This document shows positions 1-9,412 of a stretch of DNA of 64,000 bases, one piece after another (positions within the stretch are counted from its first letter, which is position 1; the number at the start of each line of letters is the position of its first letter). The DNA lies in assembly GCF_034676725.1 (NCBI RefSeq), contig NZ_JAUCBR010000004.1, forward strand, positions 1,503,501 to 1,567,500, written 5' to 3'. A program made the position numbers and the translations under genes. The notes under the pieces are model-generated. The model made no database searches and was not told where the DNA came from. It worked only from the letters and a program-made list of their open reading frames with translations. The stretch is from Denitromonas sp. (lineage in GTDB: Bacteria; Pseudomonadota; Gammaproteobacteria; Burkholderiales; Rhodocyclaceae).

Positions 1-1094
1 TAGAGAATGATCGCCCGCACCATCTTGATGCCGCCGCCGGTCGAGCCCGAGCACGACACGAAGCTGCACAGGAACAGCAGCCACAGCTGGCTGAACATCG
101 GCCAGCTGCCGTAGTCGGTGCTGGCCAGGCCGAGCGAGGTAGAGATCGAGACCACCTGGAAGGCGACATGGCGCAGCGTGGTGGGCAGCGACATGGCACC
201 GGGCTGGAGCAGCAGGAAGGCGGTCAGCATCACAACGCTGCCGATCAATACCAGTGCGAAGAAGCGGACCTCGGTGTCGTCGCGGTAGGGCGCCAGGCTG
301 CGCTTTTGCAGGGCGCGGTAGTGGGTGGCAAAGCTGAGCCCGGCGGTGCAGGCAAAGACGATCACCACCCCTTCGATCAACGCGCTGTCGTAGTGGGCGA
401 TGGAGTTGTCCCAGGACGAGAAGCCGCCCAGGCCCATCACCGAGAAGGCATGAATCAGCGCCTCCCAGCCCGGCATGCCGGCCAGCCACAGGGCAATGGC
501 GCAGGCGATGGTGAGCAGCAGGTAGGTGACCCACAAGGCCTTGGCGGTTTCGGTGATGCGCGGGGTGAGGGAGGACTCCTTCATCGGTCCGGGCGCTTCG
601 GCGCTGAACATCTGTCGGCCGCCGATGCCCAGCAGCGGCAGGATGGCTACCACCAGCACGATCACGCCCATGCCGCCGATCCAGTGCAGGAAGCAGCGCC
701 ACAGGTTGATCGACAGGGGGAGCTGGTCGAGGCCGGCGAGCACGGTGGCGCCGGTGGTGGTCAGGCCCGAGGCGGCTTCGAAGTAGCCGTCGGTGATCGA
801 CAGCTCGGGCTGGTAGAGGATCAGCGGCAGCATGGCAAACACCGGCATGAACAGCCAGGTGGCAGAGACCAGCAGGAAGCCGTCGCGGGTGCGCAGGTCG
901 CGCCGGCTGTGGCGGGCACTGAACCACAGCGCCAGGCCAACGCCGAAGGTGATCAGCAAGGACTCGTCGTAGGCGGTCGTGGCACCGTCGCCGAGCAGGA
1001 AGGAGACGGCCAGCGGAAAGCCCATGAGCAGCCCGAAGATCATGGTGATCAGACCGAATGCGCCGACCACCGGGGCGTAGCTTCGGACGTTCAT
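1..1094 (-). CDS. trkH: TrkH-family K+ uptake channel subunit, 3' end cut by window edge
   Basis: Membrane subunit of a Trk/Ktr potassium uptake system. The reading frame starts at ATG 1092-1094 and stays open to base 1, giving about 364 N-terminal residues; roughly 120 residues of a normal ~485-residue TrkH are missing. Visible family marks are the first selectivity-filter loop (TTTGATV near residue 111), the MGLGGFSS loop, and the CSGSTGGGIK loop near the edge, with hydrophobic segments between them. It lies just downstream of a second, complete trkH with the same domain order (17 bases apart), so the two look like a tandem duplication in one transcript with trkA. Which copy is the main transporter cannot be told from sequence. 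Confidence 0.9.
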   Translation of the reverse strand, partial: MNVRSYAPVVGAFGLITMIFGLLMGFPLAVSFLLGDGATTAYDESLLITFGVGLALWFSARHSRRDLRTRDGFLLVSATWLFMPVFAMLPLILYQPELSITDGYFEAASGLTTTGATVLAGLDQLPLSINLWRCFLHWIGGMGVIVLVVAILPLLGIGGRQMFSAEAPGPMKESSLTPRITETAKALWVTYLLLTIACAIALWLAGMPGWEALIHAFSVMGLGGFSSWDNSIAHYDSALIEGVVIVFACTAGLSFATHYRALQKRSLAPYRDDTEVRFFALVLIGSVVMLTAFLLLQPGAMSLPTTLRHVAFQVVSISTSLGLASTDYGSWPMFSQLWLLFLCSFVSCSGSTGGGIKMVRAIIL

Positions 1095-1110
1095 CGGTGC
1101 TGCTGCTGCC

Positions 1111-2568
1111 CTATTTGCGCCAGAACGCCGGGGTCAGCACGACGATCAGCGTAAACAGCTCGAGACGGCCGAGCAGCATGGCGAAGGCGCAGACCCAGGT
1201 CTGGAAGTCGTTGAGCACGGCGTAGGTGCTGGCCGGTCCGACGGCATTGAGGCCGGGGCCGGTGTTGTTGAGGCAGGCGATGACCGCCGAGAAGGCGGTG
1301 ATCAGCTCCAGCCCGGTGGCCGAGAGCAGCAGCGTCAGCGACACGATGGTGACCATGTAGATGAAACTGAAGGCCAGCACGGCGTGCAGGATCTTGTCGG
1401 TGACCTGGGTCGTGCCCAGGCGCACCGGCTTGATGGCGTTGGGGTGGATGGCGCGGACGACTTCGCGGAACACCTGCTTGTAGAGGATGATCGCGCGCAT
1501 CAGCTTGATGCCGCCGCCGGTGGAACCGGAGCAGGCGATGAAGCTGCCGAGGAAGAGGATCCACAGCTGCGCGAACATCGGCCAGAAGGTGTAGTCGGAG
1601 GTGGCGAAGCCGAGCGAGGTCGATAGCGAAATGGTGTGGAAGGCGACGTAGCGCAGCGTATTGGCGAAGCCGTCGTACACATTGAAGGTGCTCAGGTAGA
1701 GGCTGAGCGCGAGGATGCTGACGGCGAGCACGCCGAAGTAGAAGGGCAGTTCGGGGTCGCGCAGATAGGCTTTGAGCGAGCGCTGGCGCAGGGCCAGGAA
1801 GTGGGTGGCGAAGTTGATGCCCGAGAGCAGGGCGAAGGACATCGCGATCAGTTCGATGGGGACGCTGTTGAAGTGACCCAGGCTGGCATCCTTGGTCGAA
1901 AAGCCGCCCAGGCCCATGATCGAGAAGCCATGCATCAGGGCGTCCCAGAACTCCATGCCCACGGCGTTGAGGCCGGCGACACAGGCGATGGTGAGCAGCA
2001 GGTAGACCACCCACAGGCCCTTGGCGGTTTCGGCAATGCGCGGGGTCAGGCTGGATTCCTTCATCGGGCCCGGAATCTCGGCCTTGAGCATCTGCCGGCC
2101 ACCGATGCCCAGCAGCGGCAGGATGGCCACGGCCAGCACGATGACGCCCATGCCGCCGATCCAGTGCAGGAAGGTGCGCCAGAAATTGATCGAGATGGGC
2201 AGGCTGTCGAGCCCCGACATCACCGTAGCACCGGTGGCCGTGAGACCGGAGGTGGCCTCGAAGTAGGCGTCGGTGAAGGACATGTCGGGCAGGTACAGCC
2301 ACAAGGGCAGCGCGGCAAACAGCGGCAGCGCCACCCAGGTCAGCACCACCAGCAGGAAGCCATCGCGGATGCGCAGGTCGCGCTTGCGGTTGCGCGTGGT
2401 GGCCCACAGCACCAGGCCAAAGACGAAGGTGATGAGAATGGACTCGTCATAGGCCCCCAGCGCGTTGTCGGCGTGGAACCACGACACCGACAAGGGGACC
2501 CCCATCAACAGGCTGAAGATCAGGATGATCAACCCGAGCGGGTTGAGAATCGGGTAGTAGCGGCGCAT
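1111..2568 (-). CDS. trkH: TrkH-family K+ uptake channel subunit (second, complete copy)
   Basis: Complete 485-residue TrkH, the pore subunit that works with the cytoplasmic NAD-binding regulator TrkA. All four P-loop regions are visible: TATGATV (about residues 111-116), MGLGGFSTKD, CSGSTGGGIK, and LNNTGPGLNAVG near the C-terminus, separated by many hydrophobic segments. Length is normal for the family. It follows trkA by 77 bases and is followed by a second trkH 17 bases on, all on the minus strand, so trkA-trkH-trkH is probably cotranscribed. The family call is secure; K+ versus Na+ coupling is not readable here. Confidence 0.95.
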   Translation of the reverse strand: MRRYYPILNPLGLIILIFSLLMGVPLSVSWFHADNALGAYDESILITFVFGLVLWATTRNRKRDLRIRDGFLLVVLTWVALPLFAALPLWLYLPDMSFTDAYFEATSGLTATGATVMSGLDSLPISINFWRTFLHWIGGMGVIVLAVAILPLLGIGGRQMLKAEIPGPMKESSLTPRIAETAKGLWVVYLLLTIACVAGLNAVGMEFWDALMHGFSIMGLGGFSTKDASLGHFNSVPIELIAMSFALLSGINFATHFLALRQRSLKAYLRDPELPFYFGVLAVSILALSLYLSTFNVYDGFANTLRYVAFHTISLSTSLGFATSDYTFWPMFAQLWILFLGSFIACSGSTGGGIKLMRAIILYKQVFREVVRAIHPNAIKPVRLGTTQVTDKILHAVLAFSFIYMVTIVSLTLLLSATGLELITAFSAVIACLNNTGPGLNAVGPASTYAVLNDFQTWVCAFAMLLGRLELFTLIVVLTPAFWRK

Positions 2569-2645
2569 GTCAGCGGCCGGTCACCGGGCGACAGGCAGCG
2601 AGACGGGGGGTCGGCTTGGACGACGTCATCGGCGATGCGCGGCGT

Positions 2646-4049
2646 TCAGAAGAAGGAGAAGTCCACCTGGAACAGCTTTTCGACTTGCCGTACCAGCTTC
2701 TTGGAGGTGCAGAACACGATCAGGTGGTCTTCGGGTTCGATCACCGTGTCATGGTGGGCCATCAACACATTGGGGCGGCCCGGGCTGTCTTCGGTGGCCC
2801 CCTCCATGCGCACCACGGCGCCGATGGTGGCGCCGCGCGGCAGGCGGATGTCCTCGATGGCGCGGCCGACCACCTTGGAGTTCTTCTCGTCGCCGTGGGC
2901 GATGATCTCCAGCGCCTCGGCGGCGCCGCGGCGCAGGCTGTGCACGGCCACCACGTCGCCACGGCGGACATGCGCCAGCAGCGAGCCGATGGAGGTCTGC
3001 GCCGGCGAGATGGCGATGTCGATATGGCCGCCCTGCACCAGATCGACATAGGACTTGCGGTTGATCAGCGCCAGGGTGCGGCGCGCGCCCATGCGCTTGG
3101 CCAGCGAGGCGGACATGATGTTGTCTTCCTCGTCGTTGGTCAGCGCGACGAACATGTCCATCTCGTCGATGTTCTCGTTCTCGAGCAGGTTCTCGTCGGT
3201 CGAGTCGCCGCGCAGCACCAGGGTGTTGTGCAGCTCGATGGCGATGGCCTCGGCGCGGCGCTTGTCGTATTCGAGGATCTTGACCTCGTAGTCGCTCTCG
3301 ATCGCGCGGGCCAGGCGCAGGCCGATGTTGCCGCCGCCGGCGATCATGATGCGGCGCATCGGGCGGTCGATATGGGTGAGCTCGCGCATGACCCGGCGGA
3401 TGTTCGCCGAGGCCGCCAGGCAGAACACTTCGTCGCCCGGCTGGATGAAGGTGTCGCCCTCGGGGATGATCGGCTCGCCCTGGCGGTAGATGGCCGAGAC
3501 GCGCACCTCGACGTTGGGCATGTGATAGCGCAAGGCCTTGATCGGATGGCCGACCAGCGGACCGCCCTCGAAGGCGCGCACGGCGATCAGGCTCAGCGCG
3601 CCGTCGGCGAAGTCGACCACCTGCAGCGCTTCGGGGAACTCGATCAGCCGGCGGATGTAGTCGGTGACGATCTGCTCGGGGCAGATCGAGAAGTCCACCG
3701 CGAAGTTCTCCAGATTGAGCAGTTCGGGATGGTCGACGAAGTCCGATGAGCGCAGCCGCGCGATGCGGGTGGGCAGGTTGAACAGGGTGCGGGCGATGCG
3801 GCAGGCGCAGAGGTTGGTCTGGTCGGACTGGGTGACCGCGATGAGCAGGTCGGCATCTTCGGCGCCGGCTTCCTTGAGCACCGAGGGTGAGGCGGCGTTG
3901 CCGCACACCGTGCGCAGGTCCAGGCGGTCGCGCAGCGTGGCCAGGTGGTCGGCATCGGTGTCGACCATGGTGATGTCGTTGGCTTCGGAGACCAGGTTTT
4001 CGGCCACCGAGGCGCCGACCTGTCCCGCGCCGAGAAGAATGATTTTCAC
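2646..4049 (-). CDS. trkA: Trk system K+ uptake regulatory protein TrkA
   Basis: Cytoplasmic NAD(H)-binding regulator of TrkH channels. The 467-residue protein has the duplicated layout of proteobacterial TrkA: a first Rossmann/RCK domain opening with GAGQVG near residue 7, a TrkA-C domain, then a second Rossmann domain with AGGGNIG near residue 236 and a second TrkA-C domain. It starts at ATG 4047-4049. It sits between the NtrX-like regulator upstream and two trkH genes downstream; rsmB-DUF4390-ntrYX-trkAH is a conserved order in betaproteobacteria. No key residue is visibly missing. Confidence 0.97.
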   Translation of the reverse strand: MKIILLGAGQVGASVAENLVSEANDITMVDTDADHLATLRDRLDLRTVCGNAASPSVLKEAGAEDADLLIAVTQSDQTNLCACRIARTLFNLPTRIARLRSSDFVDHPELLNLENFAVDFSICPEQIVTDYIRRLIEFPEALQVVDFADGALSLIAVRAFEGGPLVGHPIKALRYHMPNVEVRVSAIYRQGEPIIPEGDTFIQPGDEVFCLAASANIRRVMRELTHIDRPMRRIMIAGGGNIGLRLARAIESDYEVKILEYDKRRAEAIAIELHNTLVLRGDSTDENLLENENIDEMDMFVALTNDEEDNIMSASLAKRMGARRTLALINRKSYVDLVQGGHIDIAISPAQTSIGSLLAHVRRGDVVAVHSLRRGAAEALEIIAHGDEKNSKVVGRAIEDIRLPRGATIGAVVRMEGATEDSPGRPNVLMAHHDTVIEPEDHLIVFCTSKKLVRQVEKLFQVDFSFF

Positions 4050-4146
4050 GTGTCCAGTTGCTGCACCGCGGTGAAAGTGGTGGGGATTCTACGCCCTTTG
4101 TTTGAGAGGGTGCCAGCGTTTTGTGCAGCGCACAACCGGTGCGGCG

Positions 4147-5397
4147 TCATGCGCTGTCGCCCCGCCGGCCGGTCTGGATGCCCAGCTGCTTGAGTTTTCG
4201 GTACAGGTGGGTGCGCTCCAGGCCGGTCTTCTCGGCCAGGCGCGTCATGTTGCCGTTCTCAAGGCGCAGGTGGTAGTCGAAGTAGATCCGTTCGAAGGCT
4301 TCGCGTGCTTCGCGCAGGGGCAGGTCGAGGTGCAGGCCGGCGGCGGCCGGCTTGGGGTCGAGCATGCGATGCACGTCCTGGTGGCCGATCTCTTCGTCCA
4401 GCGTGCCGAGGGCGAGCGAGCGCACGGCGGCGCGCAGTTCGCCGTAGCCGCCGGGCCAGGCGTGGGTGCGCAGGACGTTGAGGGCGGCGGTGCTGAGCTT
4501 GTGGTTGGGCACCTCGCCGGCTTCGACCAGATGGATCAGCAGTTGCTGGGCGAGATCGGGGATGTCGTCGCGCACGTCGGCCATCGATGGCACGGGCAGG
4601 CTGATTTCGAACAGGCGATGGACGAGGCCCGGATCCCAGCCGGCGGCCTCCAGCGCGTCCGGCGCCTGGTCGGTAACGGTGACCAGGCGCAGGTCGAAGC
4701 GGTCGAGGCGATCGAGCGCAAAGGCGAGGTTCTTTTGCTGTGGCCGCGACAGGCGCGACAGTTCGGGGACGTACGCCGCCCCGCCCTGGTGTTTTTGCAG
4801 CAACTCGATGTCGAGCGGGCCGCTGATGGCGCTCAGGTCGAGCCAGGCGTCGTTGCGTCGCCCGGGCAGGCTCCGGGCCGCCAGTTCGGCCAGCGAGCCG
4901 GCGCCGACGCGCAGCAGCAGGTGGCGCGAGCGGGTGCTGATCTGCTCGAGCTGCTTGCGCAGGTCGCGCAGCACGGTGGAGCGCGGGAAGGCGTCGAGCG
5001 TGAGGGCGGCGACCGGCTTGAGGCCGCCGCTGGGCTGGGCGGTCATGGCCCGTTTGACGGCGGCGAGCAGCTTCTGCAGGCCGATGGGCTTCTCGAGGTA
5101 GTCGATGGCGCCGATGCGCGTGGCCTCGACGGCGGTGTCGATGGTGCCGTGGCCGGACATCATGATGACCGGCATGTTGAGCTGGCCGTTGGCCGACCAT
5201 TCCTTGAGCAGGGAAATGCCATCGGCATCGGGCATCCAGATGTCGAGGAGCACGAGGTCGGGGCGCGCGGCGTGACGGGCCGCGCGCGCGCTGGCGGCGT
5301 TGTCGGCCAGGCGGATGGTATAGCCCTCGTCGCGGAGGATTTCCGAGAGCAGTTCGCGAATGCCGACTTCATCGTCGACGATCAGGATGGATGGCAT
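4147..5397 (-). CDS. ntrX: NtrX-like response regulator with degenerate sigma-54 AAA+ domain
   Basis: Response regulator paired with the NtrY-like kinase encoded 4 bases upstream. The N-terminal receiver domain is intact: acidic pair D8-D9, phospho-acceptor D52 in the LLDIWMPD segment, S81 and K103. The C-terminus is a Fis-type helix-turn-helix (about residues 385-412, with TRLAEKTGLERTHLYRKLK). The middle keeps the spacing of a sigma-54 AAA+ domain, but I find no Walker A GxxGxGK and no GAFTGA loop, so it probably cannot remodel sigma-54 RNA polymerase. It may act as a plain DNA-binding activator or repressor. NtrX proteins lacking GAFTGA are known in other proteobacteria; loss of Walker A as well is more unusual. 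At 416 residues it is a little shorter than typical NtrX. Confidence 0.88.
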   Translation of the reverse strand: MPSILIVDDEVGIRELLSEILRDEGYTIRLADNAASARAARHAARPDLVLLDIWMPDADGISLLKEWSANGQLNMPVIMMSGHGTIDTAVEATRIGAIDYLEKPIGLQKLLAAVKRAMTAQPSGGLKPVAALTLDAFPRSTVLRDLRKQLEQISTRSRHLLLRVGAGSLAELAARSLPGRRNDAWLDLSAISGPLDIELLQKHQGGAAYVPELSRLSRPQQKNLAFALDRLDRFDLRLVTVTDQAPDALEAAGWDPGLVHRLFEISLPVPSMADVRDDIPDLAQQLLIHLVEAGEVPNHKLSTAALNVLRTHAWPGGYGELRAAVRSLALGTLDEEIGHQDVHRMLDPKPAAAGLHLDLPLREAREAFERIYFDYHLRLENGNMTRLAEKTGLERTHLYRKLKQLGIQTGRRGDSA

Positions 5398-5401
5398 GGT
5401 G

Positions 5402-7522
5402 TCAGCGTGGTTCCGTGATGGCGGTGCGCAGGTGCAGGCGCACTTCGGCGCCGCCGTCTTCGTGGTTGATCAGGCGGATGTCGCCGCCGTGTTCGTCGAT
5501 GATCTTCTTGACGATCGCCAGGCCCAGGCCGGTGCCCCGGGCCTTGGTGGTGAAATAGGGTTCGAAGGCGCGACCGAGCATGTCGGCCGGAAAGCCCGGG
5601 CCATTGTCGCGCACGCTCAGGCGGACACGGCCGGTGTCGCGCAGTGTGCTGCGGATGACGATGTGGCCGTCGGGCTGTTCGGCGAGGGCGTCTTCGGCAT
5701 TTTGCAGCAGGTTGTGAATGACCTGGCGTAGTTGCGCCGCGTCGCCCTGTACCGCCGGCAGCGCCGGGTCGAGCTCGGCCTCGATGTCGACGCGGGCGCC
5801 ATCGTAAAGCGCGAGTACTTCGCGCACAAGGGCATTGAGGTCGAGCGTGGCGAGGACCGGTGCCGGCAGCCGCGCGTAGTCGCGGAAGGCGTTGACCAGG
5901 TTCTTCATGGCCTCGACCTGATTGACGATGGTGCCGGTGGCCCGTTCGAGCATGGCCTGGCCGTCGGCGTCGAGGCGCGGCGCCAGCTTCATGGCCAGGC
6001 GCTCGGCGGAGAGCTGGATGGGGGTCAGCGGGTTCTTGATCTCGTGCGCCAGACGCCGGGCGACCTCGGCCCAGGCGGCGGTGCGTTCGGCGGCGATCAG
6101 GTGGGAGATGTCGTCGAAGACCACCACCGAGCCGCCACCGGCCGCCTGCGGCAGTGCGGTGCCGTGGATGAGCAGCGTCTGTTCGCCGCCATCAGCGGCG
6201 CGCACCTCGATCTGCTGGTGCCATTCGGGCTCGCCCGTGGCCAGTGCCGCGACCAGGGCGTCGCGCAGGTCGGCATGCCGGGGCCATTCGGCGAGGGTGA
6301 AGTCCTCGTAGCCGTCGAGCGGATCGTCGAGAATCTCGGTGGCGCCGCGGTTGGCGGCCCGCAGGGTGCCGTCTGGCGAGAACGCCAGCACACCGGCGGA
6401 GAGGTTGGCCAGCACGCTCTCGAGGTAGCTGCGCGCGGCCTCGACGGCGGCGCGGTTGCGCTCGGCCAGCGCGCGCGCCTCGTCCAGCTGGCGGGTCATC
6501 TGGTTGAAGGACTGGGTGAGCACGCCGAGTTCGTCATGCGCCGGCAAGGCGCGGCGGGGGCTGAAGTCGCCCTGGGCGACGGCTTCGGTGCCCTGGGCGA
6601 GGATGATCAGCGGCTTGGTGAGCTTGCGTGCCAGCACGAAGGCGATGGCGATGGCGGTGAGCAGCGCCAGCAGCAGGGCGAGCGTGAGCGTGAGGCTGTA
6701 GATGCGCTTGAGCCCGGTGCGACCGATTGACAGTTCCTGGTAGTCGCGATAGGCCGATTGCACGGCGTTGGCGTGACGGCTGAGGGAGTCCGGCACGGGC
6801 TGGACCAGCTGCAGGTAGGTTGGTTCGTCGGCAATGCTGCGGTTGGGGACCGGCACGATCACGCGCAGTTCGATGCGGCCATCGGCGTCGGCATCGACGA
6901 ACAGGGTGCGCTGGCCGTTGCGGGCCTGGCGCATCTGGTCCGGGTTGGGCAGGGTCGGCAGGAAGGTGCTGACCGTGTTGGAGGCGGTGGCGTGGATGCG
7001 CCCGGCGCTGGAGAACAGGGTGGCGCTGTCGACACCGGCCTGCTCGCGCAGTCGGTTGAGCCGGGCGGTGGCCAGCGCCGGGGAGTCGGACAGGCTCAGC
7101 GCCATGTCGCCAGCGTGGTTCTGCAACTGGCGGCCGAGGTAGTCGAGCGAGGTCTGGCCGAGGGCGATGCCGCCTTCGAGGGCAGCGTCGACGCGCACGT
7201 CGAACCAGGTCTCGATGCTGCGCACCACGAACTGCAGTGATACGGTGTAGATCAGCACGCCGGGGACGATCGCCATGAGCGCAAAGAAAGTGAGCAGGCG
7301 CAGCTTGAGGCGCGAGCCGAAGACCTTGCGGCGCCGGTCGGCGAGCAACTGGCGCACCTGGACGGTCACCAAACCGGCCAGCGCAACGGCGATGAAACCA
7401 TTGATGGCCAGCAGATAGGGGTAGCTGTCGGCGAACATGTCGGTGTTCGCGGTCGCGGTGGCAAGCAGGAACAGCGAGATGGCTGCGACGGTGGCGGCAA
7501 CGATGAGGGCGGTGCGCTTCAT
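5402..7522 (-). CDS. ntrY: NtrY-like membrane sensor histidine kinase
   Basis: A 706-residue membrane-bound sensor kinase, partner of the NtrX-like regulator that follows. Hydrophobic segments near residues 5-25, 35-55 and 80-100 come first, then a periplasmic-type stretch, another membrane segment near 280-300 and a HAMP region. A PAS domain (about 365-470) precedes the HisKA box with the phospho-accepting His in RRLAHEIKNPLTPIQLS. The HATPase_c domain shows the N box (NLLQNAEDAL), G1 (DNGPGF) and G2 (GTGLGLAIVKKI). All catalytic boxes are present. Its start overlaps the stop of the DUF4390 gene by 4 bases, which suggests translational coupling. The signal sensed is unknown; NtrY homologues are linked to nitrogen and redox control. 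Confidence 0.93.
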   Translation of the reverse strand: MKRTALIVAATVAAISLFLLATATANTDMFADSYPYLLAINGFIAVALAGLVTVQVRQLLADRRRKVFGSRLKLRLLTFFALMAIVPGVLIYTVSLQFVVRSIETWFDVRVDAALEGGIALGQTSLDYLGRQLQNHAGDMALSLSDSPALATARLNRLREQAGVDSATLFSSAGRIHATASNTVSTFLPTLPNPDQMRQARNGQRTLFVDADADGRIELRVIVPVPNRSIADEPTYLQLVQPVPDSLSRHANAVQSAYRDYQELSIGRTGLKRIYSLTLTLALLLALLTAIAIAFVLARKLTKPLIILAQGTEAVAQGDFSPRRALPAHDELGVLTQSFNQMTRQLDEARALAERNRAAVEAARSYLESVLANLSAGVLAFSPDGTLRAANRGATEILDDPLDGYEDFTLAEWPRHADLRDALVAALATGEPEWHQQIEVRAADGGEQTLLIHGTALPQAAGGGSVVVFDDISHLIAAERTAAWAEVARRLAHEIKNPLTPIQLSAERLAMKLAPRLDADGQAMLERATGTIVNQVEAMKNLVNAFRDYARLPAPVLATLDLNALVREVLALYDGARVDIEAELDPALPAVQGDAAQLRQVIHNLLQNAEDALAEQPDGHIVIRSTLRDTGRVRLSVRDNGPGFPADMLGRAFEPYFTTKARGTGLGLAIVKKIIDEHGGDIRLINHEDGGAEVRLHLRTAITEPR

Positions 7523-8136
7523 TCGGCCGAGACTCCGGCGCTCAGGAAGGTCCAGTTCATCCAGTCGGTGTCGATCGACCAGTCGCGGCTGCCCAGCGCG
7601 GAAACCTTGAAGGGCCGGGGCAGGAGGTCGGGGTCGAGGCGGAAGCGCAGTGCGACCTTGTAGGACTGGCCGGGCTCGAGTTCGTCCACGCCGGCCACGC
7701 GCCAGCGCCGCACGCGGGTCATGGTGCGCACGGCGGCCTCGAGGCTGTCGAAGCTCTGGTGGAAGCTGCCGATGGCCAGGCGGAAGGAGCGGGTGAGCGC
7801 GTGATAGGTGACGCGGTAGTTGAGCGTCTCGCTGACGACGGTCTCGTCCAGCCAGTACCAGCGTGGCGATTCGATGCGCGCATCGAGCAGGAAGTAGACC
7901 GCGATGCCGTGGCGGATCGCGTCCTCAACACGCGGGTTGAGGTTGAGGTCGATGTCGGCGTTGATGACGTAGTCGCCATTTTCGCGCTGGATTTCGCCAT
8001 AGGCGATGCGCGCCGGCGTCTGGGCATGTACCGGCCATGCGATCAGCGAGAGAACGAGACCGATGAGGCGCAGCAGCCGGGGGAAATCAGCCAGCTTTCT
8101 CGAGCAGGGCGTAGTAGAAGCCGTCGTGTTCGGCAT
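7519..8136 (-). CDS. DUF4390-type exported protein
   Basis: Small exported protein of the family usually found between rsmB and ntrY in betaproteobacteria; its function is not established. The product is about 205 residues from the ATG at 8134-8136, with a hydrophobic signal-like stretch ending in AWPVHA before the mature region. The mature part is rich in beta-prone segments. The start is uncertain: this ATG overlaps the end of rsmB by about 50 bases, and no better ATG or GTG lies closer to the signal peptide, so a CTG near 8088 is possible. The 3' end overlaps ntrY by 4 bases. Position in the ntrYX transcript suggests a link to sensing at the envelope, but that is inference. Confidence 0.8.
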   Translation of the reverse strand: MPNTTASTTPCSRKLADFPRLLRLIGLVLSLIAWPVHAQTPARIAYGEIQRENGDYVINADIDLNLNPRVEDAIRHGIAVYFLLDARIESPRWYWLDETVVSETLNYRVTYHALTRSFRLAIGSFHQSFDSLEAAVRTMTRVRRWRVAGVDELEPGQSYKVALRFRLDPDLLPRPFKVSALGSRDWSIDTDWMNWTFLSAGVSAE

Positions 8137-9412
8137 TGGGCAGCAGCTTGTGCTCCAGTCGGCCTTGGATGGCAACCCGTTTGGCATCGCTGTGACGGGC
8201 GCAGAAGCGTGAGATCTGCTCGCTGTTCTCGTCGTCGAAAATCGAGCAGGTCACGTAGAGCATTGTGCCACCGGGGGCCAGGGTTCGCCACAGGGCGTTC
8301 AGGATGGCGGCCTGCTGCGCGGCGAAGCCGGCGATGTCGGCCTCGCGGCGCAGCCACTTGATGTCGGGATGGCGCCGGGCCACGCCGGAGGCCGAGCAGG
8401 GCACGTCGGCGAGAATGCGGTCGAAGGGCGTGCCGTCCCACCAGCTGTCGGGGCGGCGGCTGTCGCCGACGAGGACCCGCGCTTGCAGGCCAAGGCGGCC
8501 GAGGGTGTCGTCGATGCGCCGGGCGCGGACGGGATCGAGTTCGAGTGCCGTGAGTGCGATGTCGCCGGTTTCGAGCAGATGGGCGCTCTTGCCTCCCGGC
8601 GCGGCGCAGGCGTCGAGCACCCGCTCGCCGGGGCGGGGGGCGAGCCACGGTGCGGCCCATTGTGCGCCGGCGTCCTGCACCGAGAAGTGGCCGTCGAAAA
8701 AGCCGGGAATGCGCTCGACCGGGACCGGGGTGTCGAGCAGGAAGGCGCCGTTGTCGAGCCGCCGATGCGTCAGTCCGGCCTGCGCCAATGCGTCGGCAGC
8801 CTGTGCCGGGGTGAGCCGGCGCAGGTTGGCACGCAAGGCCATGGGGGGGTGCTGGTTGCCGGCGGTGAGGATCTCGGCCCAGTCGTCGGGGTGGGCGCGA
8901 CGGAGTTTCTCGACCCACCAGTCGGGGTGGCAATGGCGGGACTGGACCTGGCTGTCGAGGGTGGCGTCGAGTGCAGGGCCCTGGCGCAGGACATTGCGCA
9001 GCACACCATTGGCGACGGCCTTCAGGCCGGGGGCATGCGCGCCGATGGCGGTGACGGCTTGGTCGACCACGGTGTGAGCGGTGTCGGGACGGGTCGCCAG
9101 GCGGTGCAGCGCAACCAGCAGGATGGCTCGCAGCCGCGTGGGCAGCGGTTTCGACAGGAAGCGCAGCAGGATGGCATCGCCACGCCCATAGGCGCGCAAG
9201 CTGCCGTAGGTGAGGTCGAGCACGGCGCCGCGCACTGGTGCGGGCAGTTCGGCGATCCGTGCGGTGTGCTGCATCTCGGTCAGGGCTTTGCCGTCGATGA
9301 CGCCTTCGATCAGTGCGGCGGCGGTGTCGATCGCAAAGGCCAGGCTATCGGGCACCAGGCGGATCGGGGCGGCCGGTGCGCGGCGTGGGCGGTGCGGGGT
9401 GTGTCGGGTCAT
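8087..9412 (-). CDS. rsmB: 16S rRNA (cytosine(967)-C5)-methyltransferase RsmB
   Basis: Methylates C967 of 16S rRNA using S-adenosylmethionine. I start it at ATG 9410-9412, which overlaps the speE stop as ATGA and gives 441 residues, close to the usual ~430; a longer reading upstream would run through speE. The N-terminal third is a NusB-like RNA-binding domain. The catalytic domain shows the SAM-binding motif LDACAAPGGKSAHL, the DVPCSASG motif with one conserved Cys, and the YVTCSIF motif with the second. The 3' end overlaps the DUF4390 gene. A run of 7 G (plus strand) near 8843-8849 lies inside the coding region. Confidence 0.95.
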   Translation of the reverse strand: MTRHTPHRPRRAPAAPIRLVPDSLAFAIDTAAALIEGVIDGKALTEMQHTARIAELPAPVRGAVLDLTYGSLRAYGRGDAILLRFLSKPLPTRLRAILLVALHRLATRPDTAHTVVDQAVTAIGAHAPGLKAVANGVLRNVLRQGPALDATLDSQVQSRHCHPDWWVEKLRRAHPDDWAEILTAGNQHPPMALRANLRRLTPAQAADALAQAGLTHRRLDNGAFLLDTPVPVERIPGFFDGHFSVQDAGAQWAAPWLAPRPGERVLDACAAPGGKSAHLLETGDIALTALELDPVRARRIDDTLGRLGLQARVLVGDSRRPDSWWDGTPFDRILADVPCSASGVARRHPDIKWLRREADIAGFAAQQAAILNALWRTLAPGGTMLYVTCSIFDDENSEQISRFCARHSDAKRVAIQGRLEHKLLPNAEHDGFYYALLEKAG

